From: JAJDUF01 sp965214295
GTDB lineage: Bacteria; Chloroflexota; UBA11872; UBA12225; JAJDUF01
NCBI GenBank assembly: GCA_965214295.1
Contig: OZ243944.1
Span: 1,302,001-1,366,000, forward strand
Length of the DNA: 64,000 nucleotides
Direction: 5' to 3'
Shown here piece by piece: positions 44,562-52,894 of this stretch. Both the position numbers and the translations under genes were made by a program. The notes under the pieces are model-generated. The model saw nothing but the letters and a program-made list of their open reading frames with translations, was not told where the DNA came from and did no database searches. Numbering within the stretch: position 1 is the stretch's first letter; each line of letters starts with the position of its first letter.

Positions 44562-44858
44562 ATGGCAATCTGGCTGATCGTTATCGGCGTGGTCGTGTTT
44601 GCGTTGGGACTGGTGGCACTGCTGCTGGCCGAGGTGGTGGCGGCGCGCTTGGCGACGGTCCACAACCGGCCGGAGCTAACGCCGGTGGCGCGCGGTGGCA
44701 CCAGCCACGACCGGATGGAGGCGCTCATCGAGAGCCAGACTACCACTCGCCGGCAACGGCGGGTCTTGGCGCGCGCTATCCGGCGTATCGGGATGGCGCT
44801 GACCGTGATTGCTATGCTGCCGCTCGCTGCGGGGGTGATTATCCTGCTCTCGCAGTAG
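44562..44858 (+). CDS. Small membrane protein with two transmembrane helices
   Basis: A 98-residue protein: an N-terminal hydrophobic helix (about 3-27), a basic cytoplasmic-looking loop (RQRRVLARAIRR), and a C-terminal helix (about 75-96). GGAGCAGGA precedes the ATG. No family recognised. It lies 16 bases before the exported duplicated-domain protein and could be co-transcribed. Confidence 0.65.
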   Translation: MAIWLIVIGVVVFALGLVALLLAEVVAARLATVHNRPELTPVARGGTSHDRMEALIESQTTTRRQRRVLARAIRRIGMALTVIAMLPLAAGVIILLSQ

Positions 44859-44874
44859 CTGGAAGGCGCGGGCT

Positions 44875-45819
44875 ATGAACGGCCGACGTTGGGCTGCCGC
44901 ACTCCCTGACGGGCCAAAGCCGCACCACACCTGGCCCCATCCGTGCGGCTTTGGCCCGTCGCTCGGCCTCCGCTCCACGGGCGTGGAGCAGGGGAGGCGC
45001 GTCGCTTGGCTTATCATGGTGCTCCTGGTTTTGCTGGCCCACGCACAGGCGGGGCCGGTGGCGGCGCAGGAGGCCGAGCGGCCGAGCAGATGCGATAACT
45101 GGCAGCTGACGGGACGCTGGTCCGCCGCTACGACGGAAGCTGGCAAGAATAGAAGCCTCGCCAACACCCCGCTGCACCTCGTGCAGCGGGGTAGCTCGCT
45201 GGTTGGGCGCTGGACGCCGCTCGAAGGCCGCGAGGTAGTCGTCGAGGGCAGCATCGCCGCCGGCATTGCGCGGCTGACCTTCTTCAAGCCGGAGGCGCCG
45301 CGCGAGCTGGTGCTGGCCGTTGCCAGCGACGGTACCCGGATCGGCGGACGCTGGACGGAACCGGGCACCGCCGGCGGGGAGTTCTGGGCGCGGGGTGAGG
45401 CTACCTGCCCGCCAGCGCAGGCCGCGCCGGTGCCGGCCGTGCCAGATCCAGCCGACGCTACCTGCCTGACCTGGGATGTCACCGGCCAGTGGGGCGTACA
45501 CTGGCCGACCGGCGGTGCCCGGCTCGGTAATACGCCGGGGCCAGGCGCTTGGACGCTGCACCTCTGGCAGGATCAGCAAGACCTCATCGGCTGGTACCGG
45601 TCGGCCGACCGCTCCTCGTATTGGCCCGTGGACGGCGAGGTGCTGGGCCGGCGGCTCAAGGTGACGCTGCGCCTGGAGGAGTCGTTGTGGGTTGAACGCA
45701 ACTTCCTGCTGTCCAGCCACGGCCGCAGCGCCCGTGCCTCCTGGCCTACCGACTTGGGGGCGGTGGGGGCGGAAGTCATCACCGGCCAAGCGGCCTGCGC
45801 TGCGTCTATTGTAAGGTAG
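44875..45819 (+). CDS. Exported protein with two tandem CxxWxxTGxW domains
   Basis: A 314-residue protein as drawn from ATG 44875. Two ~100-residue beta-rich repeats each begin with a Cys-Trp-Thr-Gly-Trp pattern (CDNWQLTGRW at about 77 and CLTWDVTGQW at about 200) and end in Cys, suggesting an intradomain disulfide. A secretion signal is clear (RRVAWLIMVLLVLLAHAQAG). It is preceded by about 36 residues that contain an inserted palindromic element (44908-44960). A GTG at 44983 would give a conventional signal peptide and leave the element untranslated, so the start is unresolved. Family unknown. Confidence 0.65.
   Translation: MNGRRWAAALPDGPKPHHTWPHPCGFGPSLGLRSTGVEQGRRVAWLIMVLLVLLAHAQAGPVAAQEAERPSRCDNWQLTGRWSAATTEAGKNRSLANTPLHLVQRGSSLVGRWTPLEGREVVVEGSIAAGIARLTFFKPEAPRELVLAVASDGTRIGGRWTEPGTAGGEFWARGEATCPPAQAAPVPAVPDPADATCLTWDVTGQWGVHWPTGGARLGNTPGPGAWTLHLWQDQQDLIGWYRSADRSSYWPVDGEVLGRRLKVTLRLEESLWVERNFLLSSHGRSARASWPTDLGAVGAEVITGQAACAASIVR
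44908..44960. repeat. 53-bp protein-coding palindromic element, copy 1
   Basis: GACGGGCCAAAGCCGCAC (44908-44925) and its perfect reverse complement (44943-44960) flank a 17-base loop. Read in the host gene frame it encodes DGPKPHHTWPHPCGFGPS. A longer copy in the same relative orientation and frame is in lipB (63475-63551). Confidence 0.85.
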
Positions 45820-45861
45820 CCGGTGCTTCACCGCCCTGGCCCTGAAGGGAGGGCTGGTTCT

Positions 45862-45887
45862 TGGATTCCCGCGAAAGCGGGAATGAC
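45862..45887. repeat. Family-B hairpin
   Basis: TGGATTCCCGC-GAAA-GCGGGAATGAC, 30 bases before the SDR gene start. Confidence 0.75.
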
Positions 45888-45916
45888 AATCTTGCAAACG
45901 TCTTGAAGGAGGAAAG

Positions 45917-46630
45917 ATGGCTGTACAACGTACCGTGCTGATCGGTGGCGGCACGGCGCGCACCGCCCCGGCAGTGATCGGCGCCTTTCTGACGGCCGGC
46001 TATGCGGTCACGGCGACCGGACGCGATCCGGACCGCCTGCACGCGGCGCTGGCGGCGATTCCCGGTGGCGAGGCGGTCCAGGCAGTCACCGCAGACTTGG
46101 CCGAGCCGGCGGGTGCCGAGCACGCCGTCGCGGCGACATTGGAGCGCTGGGTCCGGATAGATGCCATGACCACGCTGGCTCAAGCAGCCTTGCTGCAACG
46201 CCCCTTTGCCGAGACCACTCTGGACGATCTTGAGGCGCTCATCAGCGGTGGGCTATACACCACCTACAATCTGGCACGAGCCGTGTTACCGGCGATGCTG
46301 GCGGCCGGTGGCGGGCATATCGTGACCATCGCCGGCGGGAGCGCCGTGGACCCGGCGCCGGGACGCGCGCTGTTCGGCGCGACGAAAGCGGCCGTCGTGA
46401 CGCTGACCAAGGGGATTGCCCGCGATTACAAGCACCGGAGTATCGTGGCCAACTGCCTCGTGGCCGGGGGAATCGGTACGGAGGAAGCGCAACGGTATCT
46501 CAGCGCGGCCGACTTTGCTGCGGCTGCCACGCCCCAGGAGTTCGCCAATGCGCTGGTCTTCCTCGCCTCTGCGGAGGGATCGGGTATCAACGGCGCCGCG
46601 GTCGAGCTGAATGCGCGGGAGGTGGATTAG
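45917..46630 (+). CDS. Degenerate short-chain dehydrogenase/reductase-like protein
   Basis: A 237-residue Rossmann protein of SDR type. The cofactor loop is atypical (GGGTARTAPAVIGAF in place of TGxxxGIG). The active-site YxxxK is FGATK, so the catalytic Tyr is Phe, while the Lys remains. Later landmarks (DYKHRSIVANCLVAGGIGTE, ALVFLASAEGSGINGAAVEL) are normal for SDRs. It is likely impaired as an oxidoreductase and may act in binding or an isomerase-like role. GGAGGA precedes the ATG. It stands alone. Confidence 0.75.
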   Translation: MAVQRTVLIGGGTARTAPAVIGAFLTAGYAVTATGRDPDRLHAALAAIPGGEAVQAVTADLAEPAGAEHAVAATLERWVRIDAMTTLAQAALLQRPFAETTLDDLEALISGGLYTTYNLARAVLPAMLAAGGGHIVTIAGGSAVDPAPGRALFGATKAAVVTLTKGIARDYKHRSIVANCLVAGGIGTEEAQRYLSAADFAAAATPQEFANALVFLASAEGSGINGAAVELNAREVD

Positions 46631-46711
46631 CGGGGTGGGGACGTGGCGGTAGAGGCGGTGTTCGGGTGTGTAACGGAAGGGGTCCATGCTACTGGTGTTC
46701 GGTGCGGAGAG

Positions 46712-46954
46712 TTAGGGCCGCCAACTGAGTTCGTTGTCGTTCAAGCGAGGCCCTTCCTCTCCACCTTGGTGGAACGGACACTTCCGATTCCAGATCATTG
46801 ATCCCGCTGTCCCACAGTTCTCACCGCACTGCCGGCAGTGCATGACATATACGTATTGGATGCCTTCATAATACTCAGCCAGACGCTGAGGCACACCACG
46901 GCCGAGATTGACCAGACCATTCCCGTTCACGTATCCGGCATCCGTAGTTGCCAT
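46712..46954 (-). CDS. Small Cys-rich (zinc-ribbon-like) protein
   Basis: An 80-residue protein. AAGGGGG precedes ATG 46954. The core HCRQCGENCGTAG ... RKCPFHQGG supplies a CxxC and a later CxxH pair suited to one zinc ion. The C-terminus is acidic. Function unknown. The region from here to about 48060 has visibly lower GC than its surroundings. Confidence 0.55.
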   Translation of the reverse strand: MATTDAGYVNGNGLVNLGRGVPQRLAEYYEGIQYVYVMHCRQCGENCGTAGSMIWNRKCPFHQGGEEGPRLNDNELSWRP

Positions 46955-47456
46955 TTTGCACCCCCTTTGACATTTGAGATGGTCAGCCGCATCATTGCCG
47001 GCTAGTCCGGAACCTTGAGCATGCCGCGCGCCTAACTCCACAGCCGGACTGTCGCGATGATTACTGCTGTGGCGGTGGAAATCAGCCCACCCAAGCCTAG
47101 TCCGAGGATTGTGCGGTAGATAGAGATCACCCTTGGCGGCCGGGCGCTCTAGCGTCGTCTCGATGGGCGTCAAGCAGATATCATCTCCCGTAGCCACGTC
47201 AAGGTAATACTCCTTTTCCACACAGGGATGACCGCGGGACGGGTTGCCCTTTACTTCCCAAGACCGCCGCAATACCCTTGTCCTCTCCATCCACAACGTC
47301 TGCTCGTTCCTCTTTTCACTCTGATTCTAGCATCCGAGCATCCGACGAGCGACGCTGGTTGGAAACCTGAAGATATAGGTGTAGCTTCTGTTGAAGTCTT
47401 CACCCTGCCCCAGCCTATCCGCCGGATATTGCCAAGTGGTAGCCACAATGCCCGGA
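46955..47456 (-). other. Gap with a possible decayed small gene
   Basis: The frame upstream of the small Cys-rich gene stays open to 47296 and includes GHPCVEKEYYLDVATGDDIC, which looks protein-like and resembles small Cys/His proteins, but it lacks a convincing start and runs into unlike sequence. I treat it as a possible remnant. Nothing else is supported in this 500-base stretch. Confidence 0.3.
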
Positions 47457-48011
47457 CTACGGGCAGTGTTCCCGAAGTGGTTCTAAAGCGGTGGTCAAAC
47501 CAATCACGTCCCAGGTAGCAGTAATTGATGTCTGATCGTATTTGGCTACACGCGCCGCAAATCGATCAACCTGTGTAAGCTTCATCACAAAGGCAAAGTT
47601 TTCGAGTCGACTGGATAGACGTGGGACGAATGTTGATTGTCCACTTGTAGAAAGATCCCAACGAGCAGGAACCATATCTTCAGTTCCAAAACGCTGCCAT
47701 GCAGGAGGTTTTTCACTGCCAAGATATGTATCCCAATTGATGAAGGCATCCCAACGTGGATGCTCATTTCCATCATAGCTGCAGCGAATGAACAAGATCG
47801 CTTCATTACCACCACTGGACGAGGTATAAGTTGTTGAGCGTAGAGCGATGGTCATGCGCTGGCGATCCGTCATCTCATCGACGGATGTTGACATCTCCCA
47901 GTCTCCAGTATTCGGCTGTGCAGTTGGCGATAAATCCGGTTCTGCTGCGCCACAGGCAGCGATGAGGCCGGCCAGGACAACCAAGACGACACTACCAGGG
48001 AAATGGCCCAT
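47457..48011 (-). CDS. Predicted lipoprotein of unknown function
   Basis: A 184-residue protein. ATG 48011 is supported by AGGGAG six bases upstream. A hydrophobic signal (FPGSVVLVVLAGLIAAC) ends in a lipobox with Cys24. The mature part is beta-rich (WEMSTSVDEMTDRQRMTIAL, LFIRCSYDGNEHPRWDAFI, WQRFGTEDMVPARWDLSTS) and ends in a terminal Cys (EPLREHCP). The layout recalls small VasI-type secreted proteins that open with a W...D.MTD pattern, but that similarity is weak. It would be anchored on the outer face of the cytoplasmic membrane. Its GC is lower than that of the flanking genes. Confidence 0.65.
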   Translation of the reverse strand: MGHFPGSVVLVVLAGLIAACGAAEPDLSPTAQPNTGDWEMSTSVDEMTDRQRMTIALRSTTYTSSSGGNEAILFIRCSYDGNEHPRWDAFINWDTYLGSEKPPAWQRFGTEDMVPARWDLSTSGQSTFVPRLSSRLENFAFVMKLTQVDRFAARVAKYDQTSITATWDVIGLTTALEPLREHCP

Positions 48012-48365
48012 GAGAATGCTCCCTGCAGCCAGGATGGTGATTACTCTGCCAAAGTCAACCGGCATCCTTGGGTGAGCCGCGAGAAGGGGTGGGTCACCAT
48101 CTGGCGCTTGCTCTCGCCATAGAACGCGGCAACAGACTCCGCCAGGGTCGGCGCTAGTATAGGGGGAAGCACATGACAATGCAAGTCTGACGGCCAATGG
48201 ACTGGAATTTCGGTGTAGGTGTACTGTGGTCGCCGCTGCGCCCATCCCGACCGCACATGACACCGAGCCGCGGCGACTAAAGAGAGGGGAGAGGTGCAGC
48301 GCCTTGGACGCTGGCCGGTGCGTAGGTTATGCTGGGAGGGAAGAGATGGTGGGCACTAGCCATCC
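48012..48365. other. Intergenic gap
   Basis: A 354-base gap between two divergent genes. A minus-strand frame at 48041-48256 has no start signal or recognisable motif and I do not call it. Promoters for both genes should lie here, but no convincing hexamer pair was found. Confidence 0.4.
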
Positions 48366-48806
48366 ATGGGCACTGGTGCCGCAGGCGGCAGCGTGAGTGG
48401 TTGGCAGCTACACCGGTGGGCCAGGTATCTGTATCTCGTGCTGTTCGCCGGTCAGTTGATCGGTGGGAGCGCTACCTGGGTCTGGTATGCTTGGCCGACC
48501 GAACAACCAATCCTTTTGGCATTGGTCAACCTGTGGATAGTAATAGGCTCATTGGCAGTCGCGTCGGGACTGACGACGCTGTGTAGCGTGGAGGGAGGGA
48601 GTTCAATTATGGTGATACTTTCGCGCTATCTCAGGCAACGGGAGCGGGAACGCGAGCAACTCCGCGCCGAGGGTCGCGCCGAGGGTCGCGCCGAGGCCAA
48701 CGCGGCAGCGCGGGAGTGGTATGAGCGAGAACGTGCGAACGGGCAGCAGTTTCTCGATCCACCATTCATGAAGGACGAAGACGCGGAAGACACAGAAGAC
48801 GAGTAA
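48366..48806 (+). CDS. Membrane protein with charged coiled-coil tail
   Basis: A 146-residue protein. Two hydrophobic segments (about 20-42 and 48-70) are followed by a strongly charged helix (RYLRQREREREQLRAEGRAE with a tandem RAEGRAEGRAE) and an acidic end (KDEDAEDTEDE). The repeat of the codons for RAEG suggests recent slippage. No family recognised. The charged tail resembles those of Uma2-type and other Chloroflexota accessory proteins. Confidence 0.55.
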   Translation: MGTGAAGGSVSGWQLHRWARYLYLVLFAGQLIGGSATWVWYAWPTEQPILLALVNLWIVIGSLAVASGLTTLCSVEGGSSIMVILSRYLRQREREREQLRAEGRAEGRAEANAAAREWYERERANGQQFLDPPFMKDEDAEDTEDE

Positions 48807-48854
48807 CCCGGTCACGTCTAGGTCCCGCGACCGTCTCCGATAGCCCCTCGCAGG

Positions 48855-49011
48855 TTACGTCTGCGGGGGGGCATCCGTTTCTTGCGGCTTGACAAAGAAG
48901 TCTCGCTAGGTAAGCCGCTTGCCGACCATGCCATCCGAGGTATGGCCCATCGTGGGCGGATTGTTGTCCGGGCCGGCATTCAGCCGATAGGCGAACTCGT
49001 CCACTTGTAGC
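48855..49011 (-). pseudogene. Transposase C-terminal remnant (IS1595/ISXO2-like)
   Basis: Reading the minus strand, LQVDEFAYRLNAGPDNNPPT, then DGMVGKRLT, an in-frame TAG (48906-48908) and RDFFVKPQETD resembles the C-terminus of IS1595-type transposases (a DEFxxRxN motif then GKRLxYRxL). No catalytic DDE core or inverted repeats remain, so the element is long dead. Confidence 0.4.
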
Positions 49012-49014
49012 TCG

Positions 49015-50157
49015 CTAGTACAGCGTGCCGTAGGTGGCGCCTTCTTCGTCAATGGATTGGAAAGCGCCGGGGAAGTAGCAGTTGACCTGGTAGCCGAAGT
49101 GCGCCAGCAAGGCGCCGTCGAGCCGGTCGTCGAGCGCCCATTCCAGGGTCAGGTTGTGCAGGTCGGCAAGTGCGGTCGTCTCACCGGGCTGGCCCTCCAG
49201 CCCATACCGGCTCGCCCAAAATACCGCTTCCCAGCCGAAAGCGATTGCCTGCTCTCTGATACAGGACCGACCGCTGATCTCGTGCCAGTAGCGGTGGAAA
49301 AAGATCGCGTGGACGGTCTGCTTAATCAGGGCTGCAGCGAGGCTGTCGTCAGATTCCCCCTCGACAAACCCGGCGCCAAACGCGATGACGTTATTCGAAT
49401 CGCTATATTGGGGCAAGAGGGACCTATCTTCATCTTCGACGATCAGCGACACGCCCGCCCGCTCCAGAAACTCGGGCCACCGGCTGGTCGGCGCAAAGGA
49501 GCGCATCAACTCCAACGCCGGGAGGAACCGGGGATCAACGGTCCGCTGCTCCGGCTCCGGCTCCGGCGCGAAGCGGTGCGGCGCCGCGCCGAGGTAGGGC
49601 AACGGGGCAGCGGTTTCGGACGGTGAGTCCCAGCCCGTGACAATCCAAGGGAGGGCGGGACCGGCCGCCACCGCTTGTAGCTCTGCGACCCCGGCCGGGC
49701 GCACCTGCGACCAGGCCAACCCTAGCTCAGTGAAGGTCAAGAGGTCCGGTATCCAGCGCCGCCGGCCGTCGGCGACGAGGTACACCCGGCCGGTTTCCTG
49801 ATCCTGCCGGAGCGATCCCATGACCAGCGCCGGCCCGACCGGCCACTGCCGGAGCCAGGACGGGCTGACGAGCACTATGTCATCGGCATGCCCCCCCTGT
49901 GCCTGGAGGCTCTGCCGGTCGGCAAGCCAGCGCCGCTGTCTGTCTGGCGCGATAAGCCACAACGCCGCGCGGTCCGGTACTTTCACCACCTGCGGCCGGA
50001 CCGCCGCCGATTCGGTACCGGCCGGCGCGCGGCTCTCCGCGTGCAGGACGGCCGGCGCCGGCAGGAGACTCGCCAGCACGGCTGCCAGTAGTGCGATGAG
50101 TAACCGGAGCAGGGGGGCGCGCCGGGGGCAGGTTTTTTGTGTAGGGGAGCGATTCAT
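49015..50157 (-). CDS. Exported hypothetical protein
   Basis: A 380-residue protein with an N-terminal signal sequence (LLRLLIALLAAVLASLLPAP). Two short repeats of a beta motif follow (DRAALWLIAPDRQRRWLADR and RVYLVADGRRRWIPDLLTFT), a module I have seen in secreted Chloroflexota proteins. The C-terminal half contains ALIKQTVHAIFFHRYWHEIS with closely spaced His residues that could be a metal site, but no clear HExxH. ATG 50157 lies in a family-C repeat and lacks a Shine-Dalgarno, so the start is uncertain. Confidence 0.6.
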   Translation of the reverse strand: MNRSPTQKTCPRRAPLLRLLIALLAAVLASLLPAPAVLHAESRAPAGTESAAVRPQVVKVPDRAALWLIAPDRQRRWLADRQSLQAQGGHADDIVLVSPSWLRQWPVGPALVMGSLRQDQETGRVYLVADGRRRWIPDLLTFTELGLAWSQVRPAGVAELQAVAAGPALPWIVTGWDSPSETAAPLPYLGAAPHRFAPEPEPEQRTVDPRFLPALELMRSFAPTSRWPEFLERAGVSLIVEDEDRSLLPQYSDSNNVIAFGAGFVEGESDDSLAAALIKQTVHAIFFHRYWHEISGRSCIREQAIAFGWEAVFWASRYGLEGQPGETTALADLHNLTLEWALDDRLDGALLAHFGYQVNCYFPGAFQSIDEEGATYGTLY

Positions 50158-50256
50158 TGCGCCCAGGCGCTCGTCATTCCCACGAAAGCGGGAATCCAGG
50201 GCCATTCGTGGCCCCTTGGTCGGCTTGGATTGCGGCTTGCGCCGCAATGACGGGGC
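50141..50256. repeat. Cluster of family C, B and A hairpins
   Basis: GTAGGGGAGCGATTCATTGCGCCC (50141-50164), GTCATTCCC-ACGAAAGC-GGGAATCCAG (50172-50199) and GGATTGCGGC-TTGC-GCCGCAATGACGGGG (50227-50255) follow one another in the divergent promoter region of the two flanking exported-protein genes. Confidence 0.7.
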
Positions 50257-50315
50257 CGGGGATAGGAATGACGGAGGCCGGGGGGTGAGATACACCATCG
50301 CGTGCGACATGGCCC

Positions 50316-50321
50316 TATACT
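50316..50321 (+). promoter_or_regulatory. Candidate -10 element (TATACT) 7 bases before the binding-protein ATG
   Basis: TATACT ends 7 bases before ATG 50329, and no Shine-Dalgarno sequence is present. This matches the element and spacing at 40115-40120 and suggests a leaderless transcript. Confidence 0.45.
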
Positions 50322-50328
50322 AGCACTG

Positions 50329-52065
50329 ATGGTTGGCACTTGGATGCCGCACGCACGCACGAAACGTCCCCGTCGGGCCGGGCACCGCTGGCCGGCGCTG
50401 CACCGGTGGCTGCACGTCGGCGTCATCGCGGCGCTGGTGAGCATACTGCTGCCGGCGCCGGTGGTGCAGGCGGACGGCGCCACGGCGACAGTGCCGGCGG
50501 CGGCGCTGCCGGTACTGCGTCTGGAGCTGGCGGCGGAGCCGCATACGCTCGATCCACAGCGCGTGGTGGGGCCGGACGAGATCGCCGTCGTGCGCCAGCT
50601 CTACGAGCCGTTGCTGCGATTCGATACGGCGCTGCGTCCGCAGCCGGCCTTGGCCGAGAGCCTGCGGAGCAACGCCGATAACACGGTCTGGACGTTCACG
50701 CTGCGGGCCGATGCGCGGTGGAGCGATGGGGAGCCGGTCACGGCAGCGCAGGTCCGCGATGGCTGGCTCCGCATGATGACGCGGGAGATTCCCCAAGAGT
50801 TGAGCCGGCCCTTCCAAGTCATAGAAAACGCTCGCTTCTTTCGCGTCAACCTCATCGTCAATCCGGCGGCGGTGGGCGTTCAGGCGCTCAATGACCGCAC
50901 GTTGCAGATTACGACGGAAAATCCGGCGCCCCAGCTACCGATGATCGCCGCCCTACCGGGCGCCGTTCCCTACCGGGCCGATGCGCCTTCGCCGCGCGGC
51001 GAGCGGGCGGCGGGGACGACAGAGCTACCGCTGCACATCGGGAACGGTCCCTTCCGGCTCACCGCTTGGCATCCGGGCGAGGTCTTGCGCCTCGAACCGA
51101 ACCCGCACTATTGGGGCGGGCCGCCGGCGGTCGCGCTGGAAATCCACCTGCCGTATAGCGCAGTGCCGGCGCACGGCGAGGATGCCGTGACCCGCTTCCG
51201 CGCCGGCCGCCGGGACATCGTCGTGGTGCCGCCGGAGCGGGTGGCCGAGGTTCTGGCGGAGATCCCGGCGGGTGCGCGCGTGCTGCGCCAGCCGCTTCCG
51301 CAAACGACCTGGCTCAGTCTGAACGTCACCAAGGAGCCGCTCGATACGGTTGAGGTGCGGCGGGCATTGTCGTATGCGTTGGATCGCCAGGCGATCATTC
51401 GGAACGCACGCGGCGGGGTGGGGCAGCCGGCCTATAGCCTGCTGCCGCCGGGCGTGCCAGGGCACAATGCCGGCGCGGCGGTGGGGCGCGAGGCCAACGC
51501 GACCACCGCCCAGTTGATGCTGGCGGCCGCGGACTGGAACGTGCCGTGGGGCGCCGGCTTTGCCGGCGAGGACCTGCCGCGATTCACGCTCCGCTATCCG
51601 GCGCTGCCGCAGCCGACGCGGCTCGCGTTCGCCATTCGTGACCAGCTGGCGTATGCGCTCGGTGTTTGGATCAGGCTGGATCCGCTCGATCCCCTGCGGT
51701 ACGCGCATGTGTTGGAGACGAAAGAATTCGAACTGGCGTTGAGCGGTTGGCGCAGTACCTACCCGGACCCCGAGGCGTGGTTTTGGCTGACGTTTGGTGA
51801 GGGGAAGCTCGCCAATCGCACCGGCTGGTCAAGCCGGGTGTTCGACCGGCTGTGGCGGACAGCGGAAGCGGCGCCGACGGAAGCGGAGCGGCTGCGCCTG
51901 TACCACACCGCGCAGCATCTCCTCACGGAGGCAGCGCCGGCGATCTTCCTCGTTCACGAGGCGCGGCTGATTCTGGTCCGCGCGAGCATCGCGGGGATCG
52001 AGCCGGCCCTGATGGACGATCTACCCGGCGCCGCCTCGCTCTCCCGGGCGCGGGTGCGCCGATAG
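50329..52065 (+). CDS. ABC transporter substrate-binding protein, family 5 (peptide/nickel type)
   Basis: A 578-residue exported protein with a basic n-region and a hydrophobic segment (HVGVIAALVSILLPAPVVQA). SBP family 5 landmarks are LRLELAAEPHTLDPQRVVGP, VRQLYEPLLRFDTALRPQPA, WTFTLRADARWSDGEPVTAA and RRALSYALDRQAII. Such proteins deliver oligopeptides, dipeptides or similar solutes to an ABC importer, but no permease or ATPase is adjacent, so the partner is elsewhere. ATG 50329 is used on account of the leaderless promoter. A Met at 50344 is possible. Confidence 0.93.
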   Translation: MVGTWMPHARTKRPRRAGHRWPALHRWLHVGVIAALVSILLPAPVVQADGATATVPAAALPVLRLELAAEPHTLDPQRVVGPDEIAVVRQLYEPLLRFDTALRPQPALAESLRSNADNTVWTFTLRADARWSDGEPVTAAQVRDGWLRMMTREIPQELSRPFQVIENARFFRVNLIVNPAAVGVQALNDRTLQITTENPAPQLPMIAALPGAVPYRADAPSPRGERAAGTTELPLHIGNGPFRLTAWHPGEVLRLEPNPHYWGGPPAVALEIHLPYSAVPAHGEDAVTRFRAGRRDIVVVPPERVAEVLAEIPAGARVLRQPLPQTTWLSLNVTKEPLDTVEVRRALSYALDRQAIIRNARGGVGQPAYSLLPPGVPGHNAGAAVGREANATTAQLMLAAADWNVPWGAGFAGEDLPRFTLRYPALPQPTRLAFAIRDQLAYALGVWIRLDPLDPLRYAHVLETKEFELALSGWRSTYPDPEAWFWLTFGEGKLANRTGWSSRVFDRLWRTAEAAPTEAERLRLYHTAQHLLTEAAPAIFLVHEARLILVRASIAGIEPALMDDLPGAASLSRARVRR

Positions 52066-52088
52066 TATCACGCGGTGGGAAAGAGGCT

Positions 52089-52553
52089 CTAATTGGGTAG
52101 TGTTGAGAGCAGCGCAGGACTGATCCAGTAGCCGGAGGCGACCATCTTCTCCGCGAGCGCCGCCGCGTCGTCAATGATACCCCGCTGGTGGGCTTCCACA
52201 AGCACCCGCAGGTTGCCGAACACTTCAACTCCGATACTTCCTGCGAATCTGCGCCCTCGACGTTCGTCTATGAGTAACGGCAGCCCCAAGGTGTGGGCGA
52301 GGAGAATAGCCTCACGCTCTCCCGCGTGGATGTTCGACGGGAACCGTGCCAAAGCGGCGCGGTCCGTGAGGGGCCGGTGTTCAAGCCACGAACTCGCTGC
52401 TACGTTCTGATAGCCTGGTCGCCCGCTTCCTGCTACCACGACCTCGTGGAATACTGCGCCTGGAATCAGGACTCGGCGGAAGATGGTCGCTAGAATATCC
52501 AAGCGCCCGATTTTCCCAAACGCGATCAGCGGCTCGCTGTCGGACACTATCAC
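52089..52553 (-). CDS. DUF3368 PIN-like toxin of a UPF0175 toxin-antitoxin pair
   Basis: A 154-residue protein. IVSDSEPLIAFGKIGRLDIL carries the first PIN-domain Asp, with FHEVVVAGSGRPG, HAGEREAILLAHTLGLPLL and IDERRGRRFA supplying the later acidic residues. DUF3368 proteins are PIN-like putative ribonucleases. The gene overlaps the UPF0175 antitoxin by 4 bases (ATGA), the standard arrangement. Unlike other toxin-antitoxin genes here it is intact. Activity is not shown. Confidence 0.88.
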   Translation of the reverse strand: MIVSDSEPLIAFGKIGRLDILATIFRRVLIPGAVFHEVVVAGSGRPGYQNVAASSWLEHRPLTDRAALARFPSNIHAGEREAILLAHTLGLPLLIDERRGRRFAGSIGVEVFGNLRVLVEAHQRGIIDDAAALAEKMVASGYWISPALLSTLPN

Positions 52554-52828
52554 CGCGGCTCTGTGCCCTCAAGCGGCCTGGCGAGCTCCTCGTGCCATTC
52601 GTCAGGAGATAGACTGACTGCGGGGACGTGGTGCGCCGCCATAACATCAAGCAGGGCCCACCTGTCCAGGCCGAGTATGGCTGCGGCCTCCGCTTCAGTG
52701 AGGCGGTTCAGGCGCAGCAACTCCATGACCAGCGTCTCGCTGATGCGCCGGGACGCCTCGGACTCGTTCCAGCCGAAGGTTGCCAGGATGCGGGCTGGCA
52801 AGCTGACCGTGAAGCTTTTGTCAGCCAT
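52550..52828 (-). CDS. UPF0175-family antitoxin
   Basis: A 92-residue protein: an N-terminal strand (KSFTVSLPARILATFG), a helical middle (ASRRISETLVMELLRLNRLT) and a helix-turn-helix-like EAEAAAILGLDRWALLDVMA, typical of UPF0175. It would neutralise the overlapping DUF3368 protein and autoregulate the promoter. A -10-like TATACT (52835-52840, minus strand) ends 6 bases before the ATG, without a Shine-Dalgarno. Confidence 0.88.
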   Translation of the reverse strand: MADKSFTVSLPARILATFGWNESEASRRISETLVMELLRLNRLTEAEAAAILGLDRWALLDVMAAHHVPAVSLSPDEWHEELARPLEGTEPR

Positions 52829-52834
52829 GCCTGA

Positions 52835-52840
52835 AGTATA
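52835..52840 (-). promoter_or_regulatory. Candidate -10 element (TATACT) of the UPF0175-DUF3368 operon
   Basis: On the minus strand TATACT ends 6 bases before ATG 52828, in an AT-rich patch (52835-52865). It is close to the leaderless arrangement seen at 40115 and 50316. A small gene reads divergently from 52895. Confidence 0.45.
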
Positions 52841-52894
52841 GCGTATTTATGTCTGCAACTTGACGGAAGAATCCGAGAGAATATCGAGTTACTG

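Noticed and set aside
47228..47518. A plus-strand 96-codon frame between the Cys-rich protein and the lipoprotein
   Set aside because: No Shine-Dalgarno, no motif, and it overlaps the end of the lipoprotein gene on the other strand.
48041..48256. A 71-codon minus-strand frame upstream of the lipoprotein
   Set aside because: No ribosome-binding site or recognisable motif. The lipoprotein start at 48011 has its own clear signal.
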